Assembly (NCBI GenBank): GCA_030612965.1
Contig: JAUWMW010000164.1
Coordinates: forward strand, 1 to 5,350
Direction: 5' to 3'
DNA from: a bacterium
GTDB taxonomy: Bacteria; Zixibacteria; MSB-5A5; GN15; FEB-12
DNA length: 5,350 nt
The notes below the pieces were generated by a model that saw only the letters and a program-made list of their open reading frames with translations, searched no databases and was not told the DNA's origin. Of this stretch, positions 1 through 5,300 are shown in pieces. A program made the translations under genes and the position numbers. The number at the start of each line of letters is the position of its first letter. Positions within the stretch are counted from its first letter, which is position 1.

Positions 1-667
1 GGTGCAACTGATTGCGGCGACCGCCAAGGATACCGTAAAGATTCTTCATGCTGATAGTACACGACGTGAGCGAGTGTTGTTTGACGATCGGCATGTTTAT
101 CAGACGGTCGGTCTCGACAAAGTGTTTCAGCACCGGCCAACTGGTCAGCAGTTCTCCGCCAAGGTCCATCACGACGTAATCATCCTGCACCGGCAGGATT
201 ACTTCGGCGCCGGCTTTCTCGGCGGCCTCCCAGATGCCGGAGCGCAGGAAGCATCGTCGTGCTTCACTGCAGGTGACATCGGACACGATCACTTTGGATG
301 CGCCGGCCTCAAGACAAAGTCGCACCATCTCGCCGACCAGTAGCGGGGAAGTGTTGGCCGCCTGAGCGGCGGTGCGATCCCAACCGACGTTCGGCTTGAT
401 CGTCACCCGCTCACCCGGTTGGACAAACCGCTTGATGGAGCCGATGGCATCAAGAGCATCGTACAGGGCGGCAGCATGGTTCTCATCTCTGGTCAGCGTG
501 AGTTGCGGAAAACGGTTGTCGGGGGCAATCTCGAAATCGTGTTTGCTGACGGTGGGGGGTTCGTAGTTGAACCACTGACGGTTGTTGAAAAACCATCCGG
601 CGCCACCGCACACGGCGGCCAGAGCCGTTGCCTTCGTTGTTCGCTTTAGGAATTCGCGTCGCTTCAC
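1..667 (-). CDS. Tat-exported DUF362 domain protein (N-terminal part, cut by window edge)
   Basis: The 222 visible residues start with a classic twin-arginine signal: KRREFLK at residues 2-8 followed by a short hydrophobic stretch (TALAAVCGGAGWFF, about 14-27), so export of a folded, probably cofactor-bearing protein is likely. Cys20 is preceded by AAV, which is not a good lipobox. The mature part shows DUF362 hallmarks: VTIKPNVGW (88-96), the EAGASKVIVSD segment (120-130), and near the edge INMPIVKQHSL followed by SMKNLYGILG (190-215), which matches the family's usual 'K-H---MKN-yG' block. DUF362 proteins often carry Fe-S ligands further on; that part is outside the window. The start is GTG at 667: an in-frame TAA lies five codons upstream, and a weak AAGG (678-681) sits 10 bases before it. 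The gene follows the nuclease gene by 45 bases on the same strand. The biochemical role of the family is not settled. Confidence 0.85.
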   Translation of the reverse strand, partial: MKRREFLKRTTKATALAAVCGGAGWFFNNRQWFNYEPPTVSKHDFEIAPDNRFPQLTLTRDENHAAALYDALDAIGSIKRFVQPGERVTIKPNVGWDRTAAQAANTSPLLVGEMVRLCLEAGASKVIVSDVTCSEARRCFLRSGIWEAAEKAGAEVILPVQDDYVVMDLGGELLTSWPVLKHFVETDRLINMPIVKQHSLTSCTISMKNLYGILGGRRNQLH

Positions 668-712
668 GTCATCAGTACCTTAAGGGGCAGCGATGCGTTA
701 CCTGCCCAAATC

Positions 713-1951
713 CTACTCGTCGTCAGGCCCTGTCTTCTTGAACGGCTTGGCCGTTACCCGCGATTCCTCATCCTCGTAGACAAACGGTTTCAGTTTTTCA
801 AGCTGTTCGGCGGCAAGTCGCTCTTTCCGGTAAAGGTCCTTCATGAGGGCGCGACCATTCAGTTCGAAAAACTCGTCGAGTCCCAACTTCCGTGCGACAG
901 CAGAGAGTTCTGCGAAGCCGCCGGCGTCACGCGTCCGGGTGATAAACTTCTCCACTCTGCCGAGTTTCACCGTCACCGCGCCGATTGAACCGACCAGTTT
1001 GCTCGGTCCACCGTCCCGCACTATCTGTCGCAATTCCTCTTTGAGGGCATCCAGTTCAGCGTTGGCGGCGTTGCTATGATCATAGACGCTGAGGTAACGG
1101 TCGGCCAACTGTTCGAGACGAACGGCCTCGCTCACGTCATCCTCAGTTTCGTCCGTAGTATCCTCGGCAAGCATCTTCTCGTGGCGCTTGGCCGGACAAT
1201 AGTCCTGATAATCGCAAAAGCGACAGTAACCGCCCTCCTGAGCCGGAAAGTTGCCCAGCCGTTCGGCCTGATGCGTCTCAATGATGGTGTTCCTCAGTTC
1301 TTCGGTCAGCAGGTCGAGCTGGTCCGGGCTAAGGCGGCAACTAACTATTTCGTCCGGACGGAGGAAATGCTGGGCCAGTTCAATTGTCTCGTACTGAGGC
1401 CAGGTAGTGCGCACAGCCAATTCGTAAATACCCATCTGCCAGCGGAAGGCGTCGTCCTGTGGGCGCGCCACGGTCATTCCTGTTTTGTAATCGCATATCT
1501 CGACCACACCATCGTCACGGCGCCACAGTTTATCGATGTAACCACGGATCTTGAACGGTGAGTTGGGCAGTTCAAAACTCAGGTACAACTCGGTGCCGAG
1601 CATGGTACCCTGATTGAACGGGCGGTGCTTGTCGTAGTGGCGAACAAGCATCTTCTCGCCGATGCGAATGTAGTCATCAACCGTGTAGTAATCGCTGGTA
1701 ACCTGGAGGGTCGTCAGGTCAAGTTTCTCCCATTCACGGTGATACTCGGCGATCGCGTCGTCTTCGGGCATCAGGATATCGTCAGCGCCGAGGCGGTAGA
1801 GTTTTCGCAGCACCCGGTGCACGACTGTGCCAAGATAAGTGTCGGGCGTGACCACTCTGGGCACTTTGATCTTGTCGACATAGCGGAACTTGAACTGCCG
1901 GGGGCATTGACGAAAGCAGTTCAGGCTTGAGTAACTAAAAGTGGTTAACAT
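713..1951 (-). CDS. PD-(D/E)XK nuclease, RecB/Cas4-like, probable 4Fe-4S protein
   Basis: A 412-residue protein of the RecB-family/Cas4-like nuclease superfamily. It opens with the usual SYSSLNCFRQCPRQFKFRY (6-24). The catalytic elements are in order: His45 in GTVVHRVL, Asp140 in GYIDKL, Asp154-x-Lys156 in ICDYKTG, and the Q-x3-Y motif Gln172/Tyr176. Cys243, Cys246 and Cys252 (CRFCDYQDYC), with Cys12 or Cys16 at the N-terminus, match the four-cysteine Fe-S cage of AddB and Cas4. It is expected to cut DNA, probably as an exonuclease. The region after about 260 is charged and helical (AELDALKEELRQIV, 298-311) and resembles the tails of phage-type Cas4/YqaJ-like proteins only loosely. No helicase partner, cas gene or CRISPR array is visible, so it is not Cas4 in a CRISPR context here. 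It begins 71 bases after the glycosyltransferase gene. The ATG at 1951 has only a poorly placed GGGA before it. Confidence 0.88.
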   Translation of the reverse strand: MLTTFSYSSLNCFRQCPRQFKFRYVDKIKVPRVVTPDTYLGTVVHRVLRKLYRLGADDILMPEDDAIAEYHREWEKLDLTTLQVTSDYYTVDDYIRIGEKMLVRHYDKHRPFNQGTMLGTELYLSFELPNSPFKIRGYIDKLWRRDDGVVEICDYKTGMTVARPQDDAFRWQMGIYELAVRTTWPQYETIELAQHFLRPDEIVSCRLSPDQLDLLTEELRNTIIETHQAERLGNFPAQEGGYCRFCDYQDYCPAKRHEKMLAEDTTDETEDDVSEAVRLEQLADRYLSVYDHSNAANAELDALKEELRQIVRDGGPSKLVGSIGAVTVKLGRVEKFITRTRDAGGFAELSAVARKLGLDEFFELNGRALMKDLYRKERLAAEQLEKLKPFVYEDEESRVTAKPFKKTGPDDE

Positions 1952-2022
1952 AGTCCCAAGATAGTTTGAAGACGGCGCGGACGCAATCGCATTCGACGCG
2001 GCGATATGTTTGCTCCGGCTGT

Positions 2023-3042
2023 TCAGTTGCGAGGTTTCTCGATCAGTCTCGCAACCAGGTCATACAAGAACCCGAAGCCCAATCCGAAATGTATCGCTGG
2101 GAATATCAATGGTCCGTGCAACAGGCAGCCTATGTGGCTGTGTCTCTGCGCAAGGTATCCCGAGAAAAAAACGACTAACAACAGATACAATCCCAACACT
2201 GTTCTGAGAAGCGATGCTGCCGACGACGACACGAGAGACAACAACAGAAGCAGACTCAGCCCGGCCACTGCCGCCGCCGCGAGCCACTGGACCGGCTGAA
2301 ACAGCTTGTGTTTCGCGGCCAGCCGGAACCGACCCTTGCCGTAGCGGACCATCTGTCGCCACAACGATGACAGCGATGACCGAGGATAGTAGCAGACGGT
2401 CAGTTTCGGCGAGATGCAGGCCCTCAGACCATGCTGGTGAACGCGGTAGTTGAAGTCCACATCCTCGCAGGCGTCGAAAGTCTCATCGAACAACCCGACC
2501 TTGTCAAAAACGGAACGCCGATACATCGCCCCCGATGAGGTCGGGTCGACCTCGGCTTCGACCTCCGTATATATCTCTGACCCCGGTTTGTGACCGAGAA
2601 TCGAGGCACGACAAAAGGCCACCGACTTCTCAAACTCTTTGATGTCCGGCGGCGTGAGTGGTTGCGGTCGGCAAAGGCAATCCGCCGAAGTAGCCTCGAA
2701 AATCTCCAGCATGTCCTTCAGCAGAGTTTTGGATGGAAGATAAGTGTGGCCATCGAGCACTATGATGTACGGCGCGCTTGAATTGTTGACGCCGATGTTC
2801 CGTCCCGACGACGGCAGGCGTGGCGGGTTATCCAGCAGTTTCAGTGAGCCGAATCGATCCTTGAAAGAGCCGACGATCTCGCGGGTGCGGTCCGATGATC
2901 CTCCGTCGACCACCACTACCTCCACCCGATCCATCGGGTAGTCCTGCATGTAGATCTGATCCAGGGTGCCGCCTACATGCTTTTCCTCGTTCAGGACCGG
3001 CATTACAATGGCGATGTCAAACCTGTCGTCCGTACTGTCCAT
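2023..3042 (-). CDS. Family 2 glycosyltransferase, ExoA-like, with C-terminal membrane segments
   Basis: A 339-residue inverting GT-A glycosyltransferase. The N-terminal fold is clear: IAIVMPVLNEEKHVGGTL (10-27), the nucleotide-binding VVVVDGGSSDRT (42-53), SSGRNIGVNNS (78-88) and the metal-binding DXD-equivalent Asp97-Gly-His99 in VLDGHTYLP. Glu193-Asp194 in CEDVDFNYRV supply the acceptor/catalytic acidic pair. The DGH variant, the RYGKGR segment (233-238) and the C-terminal HFGLGFGFLYDL (318-329) recall the ExoA subfamily of succinoglycan synthesis. Residues about 252-273 and 278-297 are strongly hydrophobic and should be membrane helices; a third weaker one may follow at 305-330. It probably adds a sugar to a lipid-linked glycan at the cytoplasmic face of the membrane; donor and acceptor cannot be read from the sequence. 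No other polysaccharide gene is in the window. The ATG at 3042 has no Shine-Dalgarno sequence and lies six bases from a -10-like hexamer. Confidence 0.9.
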   Translation of the reverse strand: MDSTDDRFDIAIVMPVLNEEKHVGGTLDQIYMQDYPMDRVEVVVVDGGSSDRTREIVGSFKDRFGSLKLLDNPPRLPSSGRNIGVNNSSAPYIIVLDGHTYLPSKTLLKDMLEIFEATSADCLCRPQPLTPPDIKEFEKSVAFCRASILGHKPGSEIYTEVEAEVDPTSSGAMYRRSVFDKVGLFDETFDACEDVDFNYRVHQHGLRACISPKLTVCYYPRSSLSSLWRQMVRYGKGRFRLAAKHKLFQPVQWLAAAAVAGLSLLLLLSLVSSSAASLLRTVLGLYLLLVVFFSGYLAQRHSHIGCLLHGPLIFPAIHFGLGFGFLYDLVARLIEKPRN

Positions 3043-3048
3043 GGGGCG

Positions 3049-3077
3049 ATAGTACGCTGTAGTCCCGTTCTCGACAA
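3049..3077 (-). promoter_or_regulatory. Candidate promoter of the glycosyltransferase gene, possibly leaderless
   Basis: On the minus strand TTGTCG (3077-3072) and TACTAT (3054-3049) are separated by 17 bases, each matching the sigma-70 consensus at four of six positions. The -10-like box ends six bases before the ATG at 3042, so transcription would begin at or next to the start codon. This agrees with the lack of a Shine-Dalgarno sequence. It is a weak match read by eye. Confidence 0.3.
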
Positions 3078-3091
3078 CAAAAACTTGTTGT
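3074..3091. promoter_or_regulatory. 7-bp dyad over the candidate -35 box (operator-like)
   Basis: ACAACAA (3074-3080) and TTGTTGT (3085-3091) form a perfect inverted repeat around a four-base spacer AAAC. It overlaps the candidate -35 box of the glycosyltransferase promoter, the usual place for a repressor operator, but could equally be a simple A/T-rich hairpin. No regulator gene is visible nearby. Confidence 0.3.
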
Positions 3092-3127
3092 GATCGTCAG
3101 GTCGCAAGTTGTAGTCCCCGGTTTTCA

Positions 3128-3205
3128 GGTGCTGTCAGGCGCCTGACAGCCATCACGTGTGAAGGCAGGCGTCGGGCGGGGTCGCCCAACACCACCCAAA
3201 TAGTT
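3128..3205. repeat. Structured tandem repeat, copy A (two hairpins)
   Basis: This is the first of two adjacent copies whose 3' ends are 84 bases apart. It begins with a perfect 20-bp palindrome, GCTGTCAGGCGCCTGACAGC (3131-3150). A second stem follows, 3168-3178 against 3183-3193, around a GGGT loop. In minus-strand RNA this second stem is fully paired because two differences become G-U wobbles; on the plus strand they are A-C mismatches. The copy ends in ACACCACCCAAATAGTT, shared exactly with copy B. Such dispersed intergenic palindromic units are typical of REP/MITE-like elements. Confidence 0.8.
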
Positions 3206-3206
3206 G

Positions 3207-3289
3207 GGTGCTGTCAGGTGACTCGCCTGACAGCCATCATGTCTAAAGACAGGCGTCGGGCGGGGTCGCCCGACACCACCCAAATAGTT
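3207..3289. repeat. Structured tandem repeat, copy B (two hairpins)
   Basis: The second copy has the same order of parts as copy A but differs in the hairpin 1 loop and the segment between the two hairpins. Hairpin 1 is 3210-3220 against 3224-3234, eleven pairs with one T-G, around an ACT loop, so five bases longer than in copy A. Hairpin 2 is 3252-3262 against 3267-3277 around the same GGGT loop, with one mismatch that is G-U in minus-strand RNA. The linker TGTCTTTAGACA (minus strand) is itself a small dyad; the equivalent part of copy A has a different small dyad, TCACACGTGA. Confidence 0.8.
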
Positions 3290-3297
3290 ACTCTGTG

Positions 3298-3323
3298 GCC
3301 GGCAGATGCCCACATCTGCCGGC
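3298..3323. repeat. Perfect 11-bp hairpin with tetraloop
   Basis: GCCGGCAGATG (3298-3308) and CATCTGCCGGC (3313-3323) pair perfectly around the loop CCCA. It lies eight bases beyond repeat copy B. No T-run follows immediately on either strand, so it is not a canonical intrinsic terminator, although a T5 tract occurs 17 bases later on the plus strand. Confidence 0.75.
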
Positions 3324-3339
3324 GGCCTGGACCTTGAGG

Positions 3340-3404
3340 CTTTTTGAAAAAGTCCAATTTCTCGTCATTGCCGCGGCGTCCGCCGCGGCGGACGATGCGG
3401 CAAT
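3340..3404 (-). terminator. Possible terminator of the NTPase/TPR gene
   Basis: Reading the minus strand away from the stop codon at 3420, a long hairpin (3404-3367) is followed after 15 bases by a T5 tract inside the A/T palindrome CTTTTTGAAAAAG (3340-3352). The hairpin has an 8-bp outer stem (ATTGCCGC / GCGGCAAT), a 2x2 internal loop and a perfect 18-bp inner palindrome. The T tract is farther from the stem than in a standard Rho-independent terminator, so the termination role is tentative; the same hairpin is also the REP-like element described separately. Confidence 0.35.
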
Positions 3405-3410
3405 CTCATC
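3363..3410 (+). repeat. REP-like palindromic element, copy 1
   Basis: The element starts with CGTCATTGC (3363-3371) and ends with GCGGCAATCTCATC (3397-3410). Between them is the perfect palindrome CGTCCGCCGCGGCGGACG (3377-3394). The same two end blocks recur in opposite orientation at 5102-5154. The pattern 'CGTCATTGC...GCGGCAATCTC' belongs to a short dispersed intergenic repeat seen in many bacterial genomes, whose spurious translation reads like RHCEERSDAAIS. It lies nine bases beyond the stop codon of the NTPase/TPR gene. Confidence 0.75.
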
Positions 3411-3419
3411 TAGAACGTC

Positions 3420-4964
3420 TCACGCCTCAGCTTCAGAGGCATCCAGAATGGCAAGGTTGTGCTCCACCTGTTGACACTGTAGCGGCATATTCTGCTTGTC
3501 ATAAACTTGTAGCGCCGCTTCAAACGCCTCACGCGCCTGCTGGCAGTTGGCTGCTTTGTCTTCGACGGTACCGAGTGTTTGATAGGCAGCCCCCAGGTTG
3601 TTCTGGCTCGCGGCGTATTGAATCGGGAAGCGCTCCAGCGTGTAAACTTTCAGCGCCTCCTCATATGCAGCAATCGCTTTCTTGCAGTTGGCCGCTTTGT
3701 CTTCGACGGTACCGACTGTTTGATAGGCATTACCCAGGTTGTTCTGGGTCATGGCATGTCGCTCCGGATGGGTCTTCGGTGGCCAGTGCGACAGCACAGT
3801 TTGGAACGCTCCAACAGCCAGTCGCTTCACCTTGACAAAATCATCGCCCAGTTCCTCGGAGTACTGTGTGTCGTCAGCGCGGTCACCGACCTTGAACAGA
3901 GCATCCGGATCGTGGGAGAACAACTCGGCCAGATCTCGGAAGTTGTCAAGCAGTGAGCAGTCGACTGTGAATATCTGTTCGATATAGGTCTCTTCAACGG
4001 CGATGCCTTCTCTGCCGGGCCGGAGGAATGACAGATTGGCCAGAGAATCCAGAAGCTCCCGCCATTTGAACTTCTCAAGCTTCAACTCCTCAATCTCATT
4101 GCACACCTTCTTGAGGTGTGCCTCGGAAAATATCCCGCCTTCCTCGTACACACCACCCATGAACAGCCGCTTGATTGAGCGCAATACTGCGCGGCCCTCG
4201 TCGGAGCACTCGTTCGCATATCGTTGGCGCATAGCTTCGATAGGGACAAAGATCGAGCCGATGTTGCCGTCATACTGTTTGGGCATTTTATCGCCTGTTG
4301 CCTTCGCGACCACCTCTGCCTCTTCCCGGTCGACCTTGCCCATTTCCACCGGATCATTGAATAATGACGCGAATATCTGCTCCAGAGCAGACTTCGCCCG
4401 GTCCAGTTCCGGGCCTTTGCGGCAGGTGGCGACAATCAAGTAGCCGTTGTCAATGTACTGCTGCAACAGGAGTTCAAAGTGCTGTTTGGAGACATACTTG
4501 TTGATATCGTCGACTAAGAGTACACCTTTGCGGGTCCCCGACAGATGCCGGGGAACCTTAAACTCGTTCGGATTGACATCGACGATTCGCGGGATGGTGA
4601 CAGCCGTCTTGTTTTCTGCATGTTTGAGGGCTTCATAGACCGCTCGCGTTTTTCCCGCAAGGGGATCACCGATAACCAGCACGTCTTTGCCTTCGGCGAT
4701 TCGTTTCTTGATCTGGTCGATCTCATCGCGCGCCAGACAGTAATCCCGAAAGCCGCCTTTGTGACTGCCGCGCAGTTCCCCCATCACCTCTTCCGGCTGC
4801 AGGTCGGAGGATTTCTTCAGGACGGTTTTGTACTGTCTCGCCTTTTCTCGGAGTCGCGTACGCCAGTTCTTGACCACGTAGCCCAGCAAGGTGAGCAGGC
4901 CGGCGCCTATTAGACTCGCTGCAGCTATGATCCAGCCGGTGTATTCTTCGGGTACAATATCCAT
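3420..4964 (-). CDS. Membrane-anchored STAND-like P-loop NTPase with C-terminal TPRs
   Basis: A 514-residue protein when started at ATG 4964, which has GGGAG five bases upstream; an in-frame TTG at 4988 would add eight residues but has no comparable site. Residues about 11-31 (WIIAAASLIGAGLLTLLGYVV) form one membrane helix followed by a basic stretch (KNWRTRLREKAR), suggesting a cytoplasmic C-terminal bulk. Walker A is GDPLAGKT (99-106), Walker B VLLVDD (148-153), and IVATCR (177-182) looks like a sensor strand. VEMGKVDREEAEVVAKATG (206-224) and GNIGSIFVPIEAMRQRY (233-249) continue a STAND/AAA-like module. A helical linker leads to two TPR-type units of 47 residues beginning NNLG at 408 and 455, then a degenerate half (HNLAILDA). 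STAND ATPases usually sense a ligand through C-terminal repeats and trigger an N-terminal effector; here only the membrane helix occupies that end. The gene is single, between REP-like elements. Function unknown; a sensor or defence role is inference. Confidence 0.85.
   Translation of the reverse strand: MDIVPEEYTGWIIAAASLIGAGLLTLLGYVVKNWRTRLREKARQYKTVLKKSSDLQPEEVMGELRGSHKGGFRDYCLARDEIDQIKKRIAEGKDVLVIGDPLAGKTRAVYEALKHAENKTAVTIPRIVDVNPNEFKVPRHLSGTRKGVLLVDDINKYVSKQHFELLLQQYIDNGYLIVATCRKGPELDRAKSALEQIFASLFNDPVEMGKVDREEAEVVAKATGDKMPKQYDGNIGSIFVPIEAMRQRYANECSDEGRAVLRSIKRLFMGGVYEEGGIFSEAHLKKVCNEIEELKLEKFKWRELLDSLANLSFLRPGREGIAVEETYIEQIFTVDCSLLDNFRDLAELFSHDPDALFKVGDRADDTQYSEELGDDFVKVKRLAVGAFQTVLSHWPPKTHPERHAMTQNNLGNAYQTVGTVEDKAANCKKAIAAYEEALKVYTLERFPIQYAASQNNLGAAYQTLGTVEDKAANCQQAREAFEAALQVYDKQNMPLQCQQVEHNLAILDASEAEA
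3543..3747 (-). repeat. Recent TPR duplication inside the NTPase gene (141-base period)
   Basis: Positions 3543-3606 and 3684-3747 are 64-base copies that differ at only five bases by hand count. They lie exactly 141 bases (47 codons) apart and encode the NNLGxAYQTxGTVEDKAANC segment of the two TPR units. Such close identity, including third codon positions, points to a recent duplication or to gene conversion between repeats. Confidence 0.85.
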
Positions 4965-4969
4965 TCTTA

Positions 4970-4974
4970 CTCCC
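4970..4974 (-). promoter_or_regulatory. Ribosome binding site that sets the NTPase/TPR start
   Basis: GGGAG on the minus strand lies five bases before ATG 4964. It falls inside the reading frame of the longer TTG-started form, so it favours the 514-residue product over the 522-residue one. Confidence 0.7.
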
Positions 4975-4986
4975 AGATGTCGGGGC

Positions 4987-5022
4987 AATATAGGCTTTTA
5001 CGAATGCTTGAGCAATGTCAAA
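4987..5022 (-). promoter_or_regulatory. Candidate promoter of the NTPase/TPR gene
   Basis: On the minus strand TATATT (4992-4987, five of six to the -10 consensus) has TTGCTC (5015-5010) 17 bases upstream. A perfect TTGACA also occurs at 5022-5017, but it is 24 bases from the TATATT box, too far for a standard sigma-70 pair. Transcription starting just after the -10 would give a short leader of roughly 15 bases that includes the GGGAG site. Confidence 0.4.
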
Positions 5023-5300
5023 GATGGATGATTTCACCCCCGAAGTGAAGCTCGCCCCAAACAAGTTTGAGACAGCCACCCGTCGTTGGGGTAATCTGCA
5101 GGATGAGATTGCCGCGTCGCTGCGACACGAGTGTCTTCGCTCCTCGCAATGACGGGTTCCGGGATTTATCAATAAGCTCGGACTACCGGGGCATGCGGCC
5201 CTTCGACTTCCAGGCTGTGTCGCAATTGGTTTTTTGGTTGAGTGTGAATTATTAGTCGATATGTTGTGGTTCAATCAAGATAGGTAGTGAGGATTTTGAA
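4993..5300. other. Intergenic stretch between NTPase/TPR gene and transposase
   Basis: Apart from the candidate promoter, the REP-like copy and the possible insertion-sequence end listed separately, nothing here is convincingly a gene. A 42-codon plus-strand frame at 5024-5152 (MDDFTPEVKLAPNKFETATR...) looks protein-like at first but has no ribosome binding site and its last third runs through the REP-like element. Positions 5155-5212 hold no recognisable feature. Confidence 0.5.
5102..5154 (-). repeat. REP-like palindromic element, copy 2 (inverted relative to copy 1)
   Basis: Read on the minus strand, the element begins CGTCATTGC (5154-5146) and ends GCGGCAATCTCATC (5115-5102), the same two end blocks as the element at 3363-3410. 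The interior differs: CGAGGAGCGAAG and a small GACAC/GTGTC dyad replace the GC-rich palindrome. Its minus-strand translation contains RHCEERR...SDAAIS, a hallmark of this widespread dispersed repeat rather than of a gene. Confidence 0.8.

Noticed and set aside
1076..1561. 161-codon plus-strand frame opposite the nuclease gene
   Set aside because: It lies wholly antisense to a gene with clear catalytic motifs, shows no recognisable domain, and is explained by codon-driven open antisense frames.
713..1951. cas4 as part of a CRISPR-Cas system
   Set aside because: The domain is Cas4-like, but no array or other cas gene is visible and the protein is about twice the usual Cas4 length.
3128..3289. 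CRISPR array
   Set aside because: Only two copies, directly adjacent with no spacer, with two internal hairpins each; this is a tandem structured repeat.
3298..3345. Plus-strand intrinsic terminator
   Set aside because: The T5 tract is 17 bases beyond the stem, and no plus-strand gene ends upstream of it.
3344..3835. 163-codon plus-strand frame starting in the intergenic repeats
   Set aside because: It starts in the A/T palindrome, runs through the REP-like element and then antisense to the TPR region; its apparent internal repeats are only the TPR duplication read backwards.
5024..5152. 42-codon plus-strand frame, MDDFTPEVKLAPNKFETATR...
   Set aside because: The sequence looks somewhat protein-like, but there is no ribosome binding site, the final third is the REP-like element, and the opposite strand holds the NTPase gene's upstream region. 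It may be a gene remnant, but this cannot be supported.
4723..5274. 183-codon minus-strand frame
   Set aside because: It overlaps the NTPase/TPR gene out of frame and its upstream half translates the REP-like element (RHCEERR...SDAAIS) and neighbouring non-coding DNA.
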